From the NCBI GenBank assembly GCA_963617485.1, contig CAVEPA010000004.1:1-64000 (forward strand): a stretch of 64,000 nt of DNA. The letters run 5' to 3'. Shown here piece after piece: positions 18,130-27,403 of this stretch; the stretch's first letter is position 1, and the number at the start of each line of letters is the position of its first letter. This DNA is from UBA1757 sp963617485. Lineage in GTDB: Bacteria; Bacteroidota; Bacteroidia; Bacteroidales; UBA1402. The notes beneath the pieces were generated by a model. That model ran no database searches and was not told where the DNA came from. It saw only the letters and a list, made by a program, of their open reading frames with translations. The position numbers were made by a program, and so were the translations under genes.

Positions 18130-19430
18130 ACACGGGTGATGTGTGCGCCCAGTTCATTGAGTCGACGGTCGATATGCTCGTAGCCACGGTCAATCTGGTC
18201 GATGTTATTGATGCGTGAAGTGCCATTGGCCGACATGGCGGCAATGAGCAGGGCTATACCGGCACGGATATCGGGCGATGACATCACCACCGGACGCAGG
18301 CGGTGTTGCCTGTCCAAACCGATAACCGTGGCCCGGTGCGGGTCGCAAAGGATAATTTGGGCACCCATGTCGATGAGTTTGTCCACAAAGAACAGACGGC
18401 TCTCGAACATCTTCTGGTGTATCAGCACGCAGCCTTTGGCTTGGGTGGCCACCACCAACATCACGCTCAGCAAGTCGGGCGTCAGGCCCGGCCAGGGAGC
18501 ATCCGCGATGGTCATAATGGAACCGTCCAGGAAGGTTTCTATCTGGTAATGGTCTTGCTGGGGAATGTACAGGTCGTCTCCACGACGCTCTATCTGAATA
18601 CCCAAACGTTGGAAACTCTGAGGAATGATGCCCAACTCATCGTATGCCACATTCTTGATGGTAATTTCCGAAGATGTCATGGCGGCGATACCGATAAAGC
18701 TGCCCACCTCAATCATATCGGGAAGCAGCGTCATGCTACAGCCATGCAGTTTGTCCACGCCTTGGATGCGCAGCAGGTTGGAGCCTACTCCACTGATTTT
18801 GGCACCCATCTTGTTGAGCATACGGCAAAGTTGCTGGATATAGGGTTCGCAGGCGGCATTGTAGATGGTGGTTTCACCTTGAGCCATAACAGCAGCCATC
18901 AGCACATTGGCAGTACCGGTAACGGAGGCTTCATCGAGCAGCATATAACAGCCTTTCAAGCTCTTGGCCTGCACCACATGACAACGGCGCTGCGCATCGT
19001 AGTTGAATTCCGCACCTAACTTTTGGACACCGATAAAGTGCGTATCCAAACGACGGCGGCCTATTTTGTCACCTCCGGGCTTGGCCACCATGGCAAAACC
19101 AAAACGCGCCAAGAGCGGACCGAGCAACATCACCGAGCCACGCAGAGAGGAAGTTTTGGCCAAGAAATCATCGCTGTGCAGGATATCCAAATCGATATCC
19201 TTGGCTTGGAATGCGTAGACTCCTTTGGCACGGTGCGAAACACTCACTCCCAAATCGCAGAGCAGGGAAATCAAATTGTTGACATCCAAAATATCAGGCA
19301 AATTGCTGATAACGACCTCCTCATCGGTGAGGAGCACGGCACAGAGCAACTGCAGCGCCTCGTTCTTGGCGCCTTGGGGTGTAATGCTTCCATGCAGCTG
19401 ATGACCTCCTTCTACGATAAATGCTGACAT
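18126..19430 (-). CDS. murA: UDP-N-acetylglucosamine 1-carboxyvinyltransferase MurA (Asp variant)
   Basis: A 434-residue MurA catalysing the first committed step of peptidoglycan synthesis, enolpyruvyl transfer from PEP. GAKNEALQLLCAVLLTDE near residue 20 and RRRLDTHFIGVQKLGAEF near 126 are diagnostic. In the active-site loop the sequence is PGGDKIGRR: Asp121 occupies the place of the Cys (Cys115 in E. coli) alkylated by fosfomycin. Asp at this place is known in fosfomycin-insensitive MurA enzymes of Mycobacterium and Chlamydia. It follows DUF4290 by 6 bp. Confidence 0.96.
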   Translation of the reverse strand: MSAFIVEGGHQLHGSITPQGAKNEALQLLCAVLLTDEEVVISNLPDILDVNNLISLLCDLGVSVSHRAKGVYAFQAKDIDLDILHSDDFLAKTSSLRGSVMLLGPLLARFGFAMVAKPGGDKIGRRRLDTHFIGVQKLGAEFNYDAQRRCHVVQAKSLKGCYMLLDEASVTGTANVLMAAVMAQGETTIYNAACEPYIQQLCRMLNKMGAKISGVGSNLLRIQGVDKLHGCSMTLLPDMIEVGSFIGIAAMTSSEITIKNVAYDELGIIPQSFQRLGIQIERRGDDLYIPQQDHYQIETFLDGSIMTIADAPWPGLTPDLLSVMLVVATQAKGCVLIHQKMFESRLFFVDKLIDMGAQIILCDPHRATVIGLDRQHRLRPVVMSSPDIRAGIALLIAAMSANGTSRINNIDQIDRGYEHIDRRLNELGAHITRV

Positions 19431-19436
19431 ACTCGA

Positions 19437-20057
19437 TTATTTACGGCGGTTGTTCTTTCCACTATTTTTCTTCTGCTGGGCATGCGGGGCATTGATTTCT
19501 CTGACATCCACCAGGACAACGCTGCCTTCGGGAATTTGGAGTTTGCCCTGTGAAAGACGGTTGATGTCCTCGAAAATCTTGCTGTCTTCGGGAATTTCCT
19601 TATTCATCATGAAGTAACTTTTCTTCATGTGATTGGCAATAAGTTCGAGCAAATACTGTTTTTCTTCACCTTCGGGCATTTCACAGGCCTTAACGATAAG
19701 TTCCTCTACCATGTGGCCATAATGGCGAATCTTGATCTGATGGTTCTGATAAGGCACTTTCTCGGGTTTGGTGGTAAGGTCGGAGGGACGCAACGGTTCA
19801 AAGGGATAGTCGACATCCAGCTTGAAATCCGACATGATGGCCAAATGGTCGCAAAGCTTGTGCTTGAAATCGGCCACATCGCGCAGATGAGGGAAAAGGT
19901 TGCCCATGATACGGATGATATCCTGAGCGCAACGATTTCTTTCCTCACGGTCTTCGATAGTGAGGGCGTAATCGACCATGCGCTGGATGTTGCGGCCATA
20001 TTCATTCAAGGCCATTTTGGGCATGCGGGTATTGTATTCCAGTTCGTTGACTTCCAT
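19437..20057 (-). CDS. DUF4290 domain-containing protein
   Basis: A 206-residue soluble protein of the Bacteroidota-specific DUF4290 family. It has an N-terminal Glu-Tyr-Asn-Thr-Arg block with MPKMALNEYGRNIQRMV, a mainly helical body and a Lys/Asn/Arg-rich C-terminus (QQKKNSGKNNRRK). Function is unknown. It sits 3 bp after tsaB and 6 bp before murA, an association with murA that is common in the phylum and hints at a cell-envelope or translation link. Confidence 0.9.
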   Translation of the reverse strand: MEVNELEYNTRMPKMALNEYGRNIQRMVDYALTIEDREERNRCAQDIIRIMGNLFPHLRDVADFKHKLCDHLAIMSDFKLDVDYPFEPLRPSDLTTKPEKVPYQNHQIKIRHYGHMVEELIVKACEMPEGEEKQYLLELIANHMKKSYFMMNKEIPEDSKIFEDINRLSQGKLQIPEGSVVLVDVREINAPHAQQKKNSGKNNRRK

Positions 20058-20060
20058 AGT

Positions 20061-20753
20061 TTAAGCTTTGATAATTTGTTGCAGTTTGGTGGGAACAGTG
20101 GCCTGAAACTCTTTCAGATAAAAAGGTTCGCAATAGGCCACATCCTGAAAATCTTTGGCTTGATAGCTTGCTAGAGCGGGCTCCACCATCCAAGAGGCTT
20201 GCAGCGTCACTTCACGCAAGGAAATATGTTCGCGTGCGATAACCGGCATGCACTTGGCAGCACCGTCACCGCAAAGCACGATAGGCTGCGCTGCGGGCAA
20301 ATCGCCAAAACTATCCTTATCTACAATCATGGCCTGCACAGAGCTGAGCGGGCGGGCGTTGCCATCGAAAAGCTGGGTGTACACTTCCATGCGGCGCGCG
20401 TCTATCATCGGGCAGACATAGGCTTCACCGCAACGGCCTTTTAAAGCCTGAGCCAAAACTTGCAGCGATGGCACGAAAATAAGGGGAATACCCAAGGCGT
20501 AACACAGTCCCTTGGCCATGGAAACGCCGATGCGCAGACCGGTATAGGAACCCGGTCCGCAACTGACTGCCACAGCATCGAGCTTCAGGCCCAATTCTTT
20601 GGCCGCCGTCATGGCTTCGTCAACATACACGCCCAAACGCGTAGCATGCGAAGGTCCGTCTTGCGACAACTTGGACATAAGACATTCTTCGCCTCGGCTG
20701 AGGGCCACCGAACAATTTTTGGTGGATGTTTCTATATGTAAGATAACAGGCAT
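20061..20753 (-). CDS. tsaB: tRNA threonylcarbamoyladenosine biosynthesis protein TsaB
   Basis: A 230-residue ASKHA-fold protein with the signature ILHIETSTKNCSVALS at the N-terminus and VSCGPGSYTGLRIGVSMAKGL around residue 65-85. TsaB partners TsaD and TsaE to make the t6A base at position 37 of ANN-decoding tRNAs. The start at 20753 (MPVILHIE) gives the usual N-terminus; an ATG at 20762 is also in frame and would overlap the upstream gene. Confidence 0.93.
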   Translation of the reverse strand: MPVILHIETSTKNCSVALSRGEECLMSKLSQDGPSHATRLGVYVDEAMTAAKELGLKLDAVAVSCGPGSYTGLRIGVSMAKGLCYALGIPLIFVPSLQVLAQALKGRCGEAYVCPMIDARRMEVYTQLFDGNARPLSSVQAMIVDKDSFGDLPAAQPIVLCGDGAAKCMPVIAREHISLREVTLQASWMVEPALASYQAKDFQDVAYCEPFYLKEFQATVPTKLQQIIKA

Positions 20754-20754
20754 A

Positions 20755-21216
20755 TCAATCATGATCTTGCATTAAATACTTCTCGATAAGCTTGGCACAG
20801 CAACGCACGTACTCAGCGCAAGGCCTTTTGTGGTAATACTCCGTTGTACGCTCAGCTGGCAGGGGTTCGGTAGAGACTTGCTGACAAGCGCCAGCCAAGA
20901 GTTCGCCGCAGATGATAGAACCGTTTTCTGCCTTGAAGGCCGCTGCCAATTCTTGCACCATGGCATAATTGTTCTTCTTAGCCTCGCGGTCGGCGGGTTC
21001 GGTGCAACCGTTTTCCAAGCCGTTTACCATCATCATGCCGCTGACAGCGCCGCATACCAAACGCATACGGCCCATGCCACCGCCAAAAGAGGCGGCCAAT
21101 TTCAGGGCTGTCTGTTTGTCGATACCATATTTGTCGGCATAGGCGGCAAACACCGACTGTGCGCAATTGTGGCCTTCTTCTTTGAAAAGTCTGACAGCTT
21201 CCTCTACTCTATCCAT
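20755..21216 (-). CDS. C_GCAxxG_C_C family protein
   Basis: A 153-residue protein with the spaced cysteines that define the family: HNCAQSV near residue 20, RLVCGAVSGMMMV near 60-72, a Cys in the middle third (GCTEP, IICGELL) and PCAEYVRCCAKL near the C-terminus. The cysteines probably bind a metal or cluster; no function is proven. The ATG at 21216 is preferred over a TTG three codons upstream. It lies 9 bp after the PBP1A gene. Confidence 0.88.
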   Translation of the reverse strand: MDRVEEAVRLFKEEGHNCAQSVFAAYADKYGIDKQTALKLAASFGGGMGRMRLVCGAVSGMMMVNGLENGCTEPADREAKKNNYAMVQELAAAFKAENGSIICGELLAGACQQVSTEPLPAERTTEYYHKRPCAEYVRCCAKLIEKYLMQDHD

Positions 21217-21225
21217 CGTAGTCAA

Positions 21226-23589
21226 TTAAAGATTGTCGAACATAGCCTCGACGTTCTCCGATTCCTCCCAAGTGGTCTGCGTTGACGGACAAGGTTGCAA
21301 ATATCTCTCGGGAATGGCGAAGGAGTCGGTCTGCAGATAACCCAAGGTGGTATCCGCATAGACTTTGTTCATATAAAGTGCATAGATGGGCAAAGCGATA
21401 TTGGCACCCTGCCCGTCGCTCATATGATCGAAGTGGATGTCACGGTCTTCGCCGCCACCCCAAGCACCACTCACCAGATGCGGGGTAATGCCCATGAACC
21501 AACCGTCGGAGTTGTTCTGAGTGGTACCGGTCTTACCGCCCATATCGGCCGTAATATGATAGCGGAAACGCAAGCGTACGCCCGTTCCTTCGTTGATGAC
21601 GGCGCGCAACATGGTCTGCATTTTGTAGGCCGTTTCCTGGCTGAACACTTCCGACATACGTGGCGAGAACTGTTCCAGCGTGTTGCCGGTGTTGTCTTCG
21701 ATACGCGTCACAAACAGCGGAGCCACGCGTATACCGTTGTTGACAAAGGCCGTATATGCACTGGTCATTTCTCCCACCGACACATCGCAAGAGCCAAGAC
21801 ACAAAGAATAAACAGGGTCAAGATGGCCTCTGATGCCGAATGAACGCAACATATTCACAAAGGAATACGGCGATAGCTTGCCCATCAGATAGGCGGAAAT
21901 CCAGTTGTTTGAATTGGCCAATCCCCAACGCAGGGTCACCATTTCACCCACTTGCTTACTGCCCGAGTTACGCGGACTCCAAGCCTCGCCGTTTTCAGTC
22001 ATCAGGGTAATGGGTTCGTTACGCACCGGGTCGCAAGGCTGGAAACCTTCTTCCATGGCCAGCGTATACAAATAAGGCTTGATGGTGGAACCCACCTGCC
22101 GACGGCCCTGCATAACCATATCGTACTGGAAAGGCACGAAACTGACACCGCCCACGTAAGCCTTGACATGCCCGTTGAAAGGATCCATCGACATAAAGCC
22201 GGCACGCAGGAAGTGTTTGTGATAACGAATGGAATCCAAAGGAGACATGGTGGCATCCACCATACCATTATAGGTGAAGATTTCCATCGGTATGGGCGTA
22301 CGGAAAATCTTGGCGATTTCATCGGCAGTCTTGCCTTGTTTGCGCAACACACGGTAACGTTCGCTCTGGCGGGCATTCTGCCAAAGGATGGAATCGACCT
22401 GCTGGGCGCTGAGGTTTTCGGTATAAGGTGCATAGCTGCGGCCCTTTTTCTCCCGGAAGAACTTGGGCTGCAAGTCCAAGGCGATATGCTCGTGCACAGC
22501 CTCTTCGGCATATTGCTGCATACGGGAATCGATGGTGGTGTAGATTTTCAGGCCATCGGTGTAGATGTTGTAGTTGCCGCCGTCGCGCTTGCGGTTTTTC
22601 TTGCACCAGCCAAAGAGCGGGTCGGTTTCCCAGGCCAGCGAATCGTCACGATAGAGCTGCTCTTGCCAGGAAGCGTAGTTCTTGCGTTCGGGCTTGGAAT
22701 GCATCATCGTCACACGCAGGTACTGACGGAAATAAGGTGCCAAGCCTTCGGTATGCGACATGCGTTGATAATCAGTTTCCAAAGGCAAAGCCTTGAGCGA
22801 GTCGCATTCGGTCTGACTGATAAACTTGGCCTCGGCCATCTGTTGAATCACCAGATTGCGGCGCGACAGCGAGTTTTCCTTGCGACGGATAGGATTGTAG
22901 AGCGAAGGGTTCTTGAACATGCCCACCAACGTGGCTGCCTGCTCAATGTTAAGGGCATCGGGAGTGGTGTTAAAATACACCTTGGACGCATTCTTGATGC
23001 CCACAGCATTGTACAGGAAATCGAATTTGTTGAGATACATGGTCAGGATTTCCTCTTTGGTGTAGAATCGCTCCAACTTGACGGCAATCACCCATTCGAT
23101 GGGTTTTTGCAGGATACGCTCAAAACTGTTGCCGGCCGTGGGCGTATACATCTGCTTGGCCAACTGCTGGGTGAGCGTACTGCCACCACCAGCGCTCTTC
23201 TGACGGAGCAGTCCGCGCTTGACAATGGCTCGCAACAAGGCTTTGAAATCGATGCCCGAGTGTTGGGTGAATCGCACGTCTTCGGTTGCAATCAGCGCTC
23301 TAACCAAATGCGGGGACAACTGCGAGTATTCCACCGATACGCGGTTGTCGGTATCCATAAAATAGGTGGTAAGCAACTTGCCATCGCTGGTATACACTTC
23401 GGTGGCGAACTTGTTTTTGGGGTTCTGCAACTCTTCGATGGGCGGCATATAGCCGATTTTGCCGTTGGATATCAAAGAGAAGACGATGATGCACAACACA
23501 ATACCCAAGCCCAACAAAGCCCAGAGTGCTATAAATATTTTGATTGGGAGTGATTTGTCCGAGGCGGCTTTCCGTTTGCTTTTCGCCAT
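21226..23589 (-). CDS. Penicillin-binding protein 1A (transglycosylase/transpeptidase)
   Basis: A 787-residue class A PBP. The basic N-terminus (start at 23589) leads into one membrane anchor (~15-38). The GT51 domain shows TEDVRFTQHSGIDFKAL and GGGSTLTQQLAKQMY (~100-150). The transpeptidase domain shows the SxxK motif in GSTIKPYLY, SNN in WGLANSNNWIS and KTGTTQNNSDGWFMG. It polymerises and cross-links peptidoglycan. It heads an operon with tsaB, murA and rimM and is divergent from pyrB. Confidence 0.96.
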   Translation of the reverse strand: MAKSKRKAASDKSLPIKIFIALWALLGLGIVLCIIVFSLISNGKIGYMPPIEELQNPKNKFATEVYTSDGKLLTTYFMDTDNRVSVEYSQLSPHLVRALIATEDVRFTQHSGIDFKALLRAIVKRGLLRQKSAGGGSTLTQQLAKQMYTPTAGNSFERILQKPIEWVIAVKLERFYTKEEILTMYLNKFDFLYNAVGIKNASKVYFNTTPDALNIEQAATLVGMFKNPSLYNPIRRKENSLSRRNLVIQQMAEAKFISQTECDSLKALPLETDYQRMSHTEGLAPYFRQYLRVTMMHSKPERKNYASWQEQLYRDDSLAWETDPLFGWCKKNRKRDGGNYNIYTDGLKIYTTIDSRMQQYAEEAVHEHIALDLQPKFFREKKGRSYAPYTENLSAQQVDSILWQNARQSERYRVLRKQGKTADEIAKIFRTPIPMEIFTYNGMVDATMSPLDSIRYHKHFLRAGFMSMDPFNGHVKAYVGGVSFVPFQYDMVMQGRRQVGSTIKPYLYTLAMEEGFQPCDPVRNEPITLMTENGEAWSPRNSGSKQVGEMVTLRWGLANSNNWISAYLMGKLSPYSFVNMLRSFGIRGHLDPVYSLCLGSCDVSVGEMTSAYTAFVNNGIRVAPLFVTRIEDNTGNTLEQFSPRMSEVFSQETAYKMQTMLRAVINEGTGVRLRFRYHITADMGGKTGTTQNNSDGWFMGITPHLVSGAWGGGEDRDIHFDHMSDGQGANIALPIYALYMNKVYADTTLGYLQTDSFAIPERYLQPCPSTQTTWEESENVEAMFDNL

Positions 23590-23615
23590 TGTATTTCCTT
23601 TAAAAAACAGCACGG

Positions 23616-23623
23616 CAAAAGTA
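23616..23623 (-). promoter_or_regulatory. -7 element of the PBP1A-murA-rimM operon
   Basis: TACTTTTG on the minus strand, 26 bases before the start codon. The -33 position reads TTTT at 19 bases spacing, one mismatch from TTTG. Confidence 0.6.
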
Positions 23624-23655
23624 AAAATAAATTTCCTCAATTAAAAAGCATTCTC

Positions 23656-23663
23656 TACCTTTG
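23656..23663 (+). promoter_or_regulatory. -7 element of the pyrB operon
   Basis: TACCTTTG, 22 bases before the pyrB start. The -33 position has only TTTC at 20 bases spacing, so the promoter may be weak or activator-dependent. Confidence 0.6.
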
Positions 23664-23685
23664 TACAACTTAAAACGGTCCGTAT

Positions 23686-24597
23686 ATGGAAAACAAAAGT
23701 CTTGTTTCTATCACCGATTTCTCCAAGGAGCAAATCCTGCGTATCCTCGATTTGGCAGAGGGTTTCGAAGCCAATCCCAATCAAGACATTCTAAAAGGCA
23801 AAGTGGCCGCCACCCTATTTTTCGAACCATCCACCCGCACGCGTCTCAGTTTTGAAACTGCCGTCAACCGTTTGGGAGGCAAGGTTATCGGTTTTTCCGA
23901 TGCCGCCACTTCCAGTTCGACCAAGGGAGAGACCCTCAAGGATACCATCAAAATGGTGTCGAACTATGCCGATATCATCATCATGCGCCATTATCTCGAA
24001 GGTGCAGCCCGTTACGCTTCCGAAGTGAGCAAAGTTCCCATTGTCAATGCCGGCGACGGTGCCAACCAGCATCCCACCCAGACCTTGCTCGACATTTACT
24101 CCATCCGCAAGACGCAAGGCCGTTTGGACAACTTGAATATCGTCATGGTGGGCGACCTGAAATATGGGCGCACGGTACACTCCTTGATTATGGCCATGAA
24201 GTATTTCTCGCCGACGTTCTATTTTATCTCGCCCGAAGAACTGGCCATGCCCAACGAATACAAGATTATCTGCCAGCAGAACCATATCCCATATCACGAA
24301 ATGTCCACTTTCAGTCAGGACATTGTCAATCAGGCCGACATCCTCTATATGACTCGCGTACAGAAGGAAAGGTTCACCGATTTGGTGGAATATGAACGCG
24401 TCAAGGACCTATACATCCTGCACAACAGCATGCTGGACCATTCCCGCGACAACCTGCGCATCCTGCACCCGCTACCCCGCGTGAACGAGATTTCGCAAGA
24501 TGTGGACGACAATCCCAAGGCTTATTATTTCCAACAGGCACAAAACGGTCTGTATGTCCGCCAGGCCATTATCAGCAATGTATTGGGTTTAATTTAA
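23686..24597 (+). CDS. pyrB: Aspartate carbamoyltransferase catalytic chain
   Basis: A 303-residue ATCase catalytic chain with the carbamoyl-phosphate site STRTRLSFETA (~residues 50-60), the 80s loop SSSTKGETLKDTI, HPTQTLLD (~130) and HPLPRVNEI. It forms N-carbamoyl-L-aspartate in pyrimidine synthesis. The regulatory chain gene pyrI follows after 15 bp, so a class B (PyrB6-PyrI6) enzyme is expected. Confidence 0.97.
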   Translation: MENKSLVSITDFSKEQILRILDLAEGFEANPNQDILKGKVAATLFFEPSTRTRLSFETAVNRLGGKVIGFSDAATSSSTKGETLKDTIKMVSNYADIIIMRHYLEGAARYASEVSKVPIVNAGDGANQHPTQTLLDIYSIRKTQGRLDNLNIVMVGDLKYGRTVHSLIMAMKYFSPTFYFISPEELAMPNEYKIICQQNHIPYHEMSTFSQDIVNQADILYMTRVQKERFTDLVEYERVKDLYILHNSMLDHSRDNLRILHPLPRVNEISQDVDDNPKAYYFQQAQNGLYVRQAIISNVLGLI

Positions 24598-24612
24598 CGA
24601 GTGGCAAGCACT

Positions 24613-25080
24613 ATGAGTATGACAACGAATAAAGGAGAAATGCAGGTCAAGGCCCTGCGTAACGGTACGGTTATCGACCATATACCTTCAGACAAACTTT
24701 TCAAAGTGGTTTCCATTCTTCAGCTGGACCAAACCGACCAGCAGGTAACCATCGGCTACAACCTCAGCAGTCGTTTGTTGGGCAAAAAGGGCATCATCAA
24801 GGTTTCTGAACATTTTCTGGAAGAACAAGAACTGAACCGCATCTCGCTCATCGCTCCCAATGCCAAAATCAATATTATCCGCGACTACGAAGTAGTGGAA
24901 AAACGCACCATCGGTTTGCCCCAGGAAATCCGCGGCATCGTCAAGTGTGTCAACCCCAAGTGCATCACCAACAACGAACCTATGATGCAGCACTACACGG
25001 TGGTAAGCAAAGACCCTATCGTGCTGAAGTGCCACTATTGCGAACGCGAAATGTCCCAAGACGAGATAAAACTTCTCTAA
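24613..25080 (+). CDS. pyrI: Aspartate carbamoyltransferase regulatory chain
   Basis: A 155-residue regulatory subunit. The N-terminal allosteric domain begins QVKALRNGTVIDHIPSDK and the C-terminal zinc domain has four cysteines as CVNPKC and CHYC. It binds CTP/ATP and tunes PyrB. Several starts are in frame (GTG 24601, ATG 24613, 24619, 24640); the last follows an AAAGGAGAA that looks like a ribosome-binding site. Homologues have a short leader before the QV block, so 24613 is kept. Confidence 0.94.
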   Translation: MSMTTNKGEMQVKALRNGTVIDHIPSDKLFKVVSILQLDQTDQQVTIGYNLSSRLLGKKGIIKVSEHFLEEQELNRISLIAPNAKINIIRDYEVVEKRTIGLPQEIRGIVKCVNPKCITNNEPMMQHYTVVSKDPIVLKCHYCEREMSQDEIKLL

Positions 25081-25092
25081 GCCCCATAAAGC

Positions 25093-25659
25093 ATGAAACA
25101 GCACTGGAAGCCGGGCACCATGATTTATCCCCTGCCCGCCGTACTCGTCAGCTGCGGAAACAAGCCCGAAAACTATAATCTTATCACAGTGGCCTGGACG
25201 GGTACCATCTGCAGTGAGCCGCCCATGTGCTATATTTCGGTACGCCGCGAGCGTCATTCCTACGAGCTTATCCGCCAAAGCATGAGCTTTGTCATCAACC
25301 TCACCACCCGCGATTTGACCTATGCCACCGATTGGTGCGGTGTACGTTCCGGACGCAATTTCAACAAATTTCAGGAAATGAACCTGCACGCCGCGCCTGC
25401 CAAAATGGTGGAAGCGCCCGTGCTGGAAGAATCGCCGGTAAACATCGAATGTCGCGTCAAGGAAATCATCAGCCTGGGCTCGCACGATATGTTCATTGCC
25501 GAGGTGCTGAATGTGCAGGCCGATGAGAAATTTATCGATCCGGCAACGGGCAAGCTCGATTTGCAACGTGCCGACCTGCTGGTATATGTTCATGGCCAAT
25601 ACCATGCCTTGGGAGAAGCCTTGGGCAAATTCGGCTGGACGGTTGAAAAGAAGAAATAA
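25093..25659 (+). CDS. Flavin reductase family protein
   Basis: A 188-residue FMN-binding split-barrel protein. The fold's first strands read WKPGTMIYPLPAVLVSCG, then NLITVAWTGTICSEPPMCYISVR and YELIRQSMSFVINLTT; a Cys/Gly segment (DWCGVRSGRNFNKF) follows. Members use FMN for NAD(P)H-dependent flavin reduction or as unidentified oxidoreductases. It lies 12 bp after pyrI and 22 bp before glyA, probably in the same operon. Confidence 0.9.
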   Translation: MKQHWKPGTMIYPLPAVLVSCGNKPENYNLITVAWTGTICSEPPMCYISVRRERHSYELIRQSMSFVINLTTRDLTYATDWCGVRSGRNFNKFQEMNLHAAPAKMVEAPVLEESPVNIECRVKEIISLGSHDMFIAEVLNVQADEKFIDPATGKLDLQRADLLVYVHGQYHALGEALGKFGWTVEKKK

Positions 25660-25681
25660 CCCCAATTATCACACTTATAAC

Positions 25682-26962
25682 ATGAAAAGAGATCAGATTA
25701 TTTTTGACATTATCGAACAGGAACACCAGCGCCAATTGAAGGGTGTTGAACTGATTGCCTCCGAAAACTTCGTCAGCGACCAGGTGATGCAGGCCATGGG
25801 CTCTTGCCTTACCAACAAATATGCCGAAGGCTATCCCGGTCACCGTTATTATGGCGGTTGCGAAGTGGTAGACAAGGCCGAGACGCTGGCCATCGAACGC
25901 CTTAAGAGCCTGTTCGGTGCCGAATATGCCAACGTACAGCCCCACTCCGGTGCCCAGGCCAATATGGCCGTCTTCATGTCGGTTATGAAGCCCGGTGACA
26001 AATTCCTCGGTTTGAACCTGTCGCATGGCGGTCATCTTTCTCATGGTTCACCAGTAAACTTCTCCGGCCTTGTTTTTCAGGCTTTGGAATACAATGTGCG
26101 TCAAGATACCGGCCGCGTCGACTACGACCAGATGGAGGAAGTGGCGCTCAGAGAACGTCCCAAGCTCATTGTGGGCGGTGCTTCTGCCTATTCTCGCGAA
26201 TGGGACTATGAACGAATGCGTGCCATTGCCGACAAGATTGGTGCCATTCTGATGATAGACATGGCTCATCCTGCCGGTCTGATTGCCGCCGGTTTGCTCA
26301 ACAACCCGCTAAAATACGCACACATCGTCACCTCAACCACTCACAAGACCCTGCGCGGTCCGCGTGGCGGCGTTATACTTATGGGCAAAGATTTCGACAA
26401 TCCCTGGGGCAAGACCACACCCAAGGGCGTTATCAAGAAGATGTCGCAACTGCTCGATTCTGCCGTATTTCCCGGCACTCAGGGCGGCCCGCTTGAACAT
26501 GTCATCGCAGCCAAAGCCGTCGCTTTCGGCGAAGCCTTACAACCCGAATACAAAGAATACCAGTGCCAGGTAAAGAAGAATGCAGCCGTTATGGCCCAGG
26601 CCTTTATGGACAAGGGTTACAAAATTATCTCCGACGGTACCGACAATCACTCCATGTTGATTGACCTGCGCGCCAAGTTCCCCGAACTCACCGGCAAAGT
26701 GGCCGAACAAGCACTGATTCAGGCCGACATCACCGTCAACAAGAACATGGTTCCTTTCGACAGCCGTTCTGCTTTCCAGACTTCGGGTATCCGCGTCGGC
26801 ACGCCCGCCATGACCACACGTGGCGCCAAGGAAGCCTTGATGCAGGAAATCGTGGAATGGATGGATACTGTTATGTCGCATCCCGAAGACACCAACATTA
26901 TCAAAGCCGTGCGTGAAAAGGTGAATGCTACCATGGCCAACTATCCTATTTTTGCTTATTAA
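25682..26962 (+). CDS. glyA: Serine hydroxymethyltransferase
   Basis: A 426-residue SHMT. GVELIASENFVSDQV is at residues ~20-34, the PLP lysine is in STTHKTLRGPRGG (~residue 225), and YPGHRYYGG and GTPAMTTRG are visible. It makes glycine and 5,10-methylene-THF from serine. The start at 25682 (MKRDQIIF) is chosen over a long upstream in-frame extension that overlaps the flavin reductase gene. Confidence 0.97.
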   Translation: MKRDQIIFDIIEQEHQRQLKGVELIASENFVSDQVMQAMGSCLTNKYAEGYPGHRYYGGCEVVDKAETLAIERLKSLFGAEYANVQPHSGAQANMAVFMSVMKPGDKFLGLNLSHGGHLSHGSPVNFSGLVFQALEYNVRQDTGRVDYDQMEEVALRERPKLIVGGASAYSREWDYERMRAIADKIGAILMIDMAHPAGLIAAGLLNNPLKYAHIVTSTTHKTLRGPRGGVILMGKDFDNPWGKTTPKGVIKKMSQLLDSAVFPGTQGGPLEHVIAAKAVAFGEALQPEYKEYQCQVKKNAAVMAQAFMDKGYKIISDGTDNHSMLIDLRAKFPELTGKVAEQALIQADITVNKNMVPFDSRSAFQTSGIRVGTPAMTTRGAKEALMQEIVEWMDTVMSHPEDTNIIKAVREKVNATMANYPIFAY

Positions 26963-26982
26963 GTAATCTGTAAAAGACAACA

Positions 26983-27396
26983 GTGGATATCGTCGGTTTT
27001 TTCTCGGCAGACCGTTTTGCCGCTCAAGCCGGTATAGAAGTCATCGAAGTACGCTTGGGCTATGCCCGTTGCAGTTTGACTGTCGATGAAAGGCATCTGA
27101 ATGCCGCCAATACCGTACAAGGTGGCGCTATCTTTACCTTGGCCGATTTCTGCGCTGCGCTGGCTGCCAATTCGCACGGTAAAGTAGCCGTTTCGTCCAA
27201 TGCCGACATTCACTTCATCAAAGGAGGCGTTTCCGGTGACACGCTTTATGCGGAAGCCAGGGAACGCTTCCTTCACAAAAGCACTTCGGTATATCAAGTG
27301 GAAGTTCATAACCAGAACGGAGATTTGATAGCTTTGTTCGAAACCGGACTCTACCGCAAGGAGCATCCGACACCCTTTGAAGCCTTGACAGACTGA
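26983..27396 (+). CDS. PaaI-type hotdog-fold thioesterase
   Basis: A 137-residue single hotdog domain. The conserved helix reads NTVQGGAIFTLADFCAALAAN (residues ~45-65) with HLNAA just before it, which is typical of PaaI/HGG acyl-CoA thioesterases. It hydrolyses acyl- or aryl-CoA; the exact substrate is not readable. It starts with GTG, 20 bp after glyA; I see no nearby ATG that preserves the domain. Confidence 0.88.
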   Translation: MDIVGFFSADRFAAQAGIEVIEVRLGYARCSLTVDERHLNAANTVQGGAIFTLADFCAALAANSHGKVAVSSNADIHFIKGGVSGDTLYAEARERFLHKSTSVYQVEVHNQNGDLIALFETGLYRKEHPTPFEALTD

Positions 27397-27403
27397 TAGC
27401 CAG

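Noticed and set aside
21952..23553. Open frame of 533 codons opposite the PBP1A gene
   Set aside because: It arises from codon bias of the PBP gene; it has no recognisable domain or upstream promoter.
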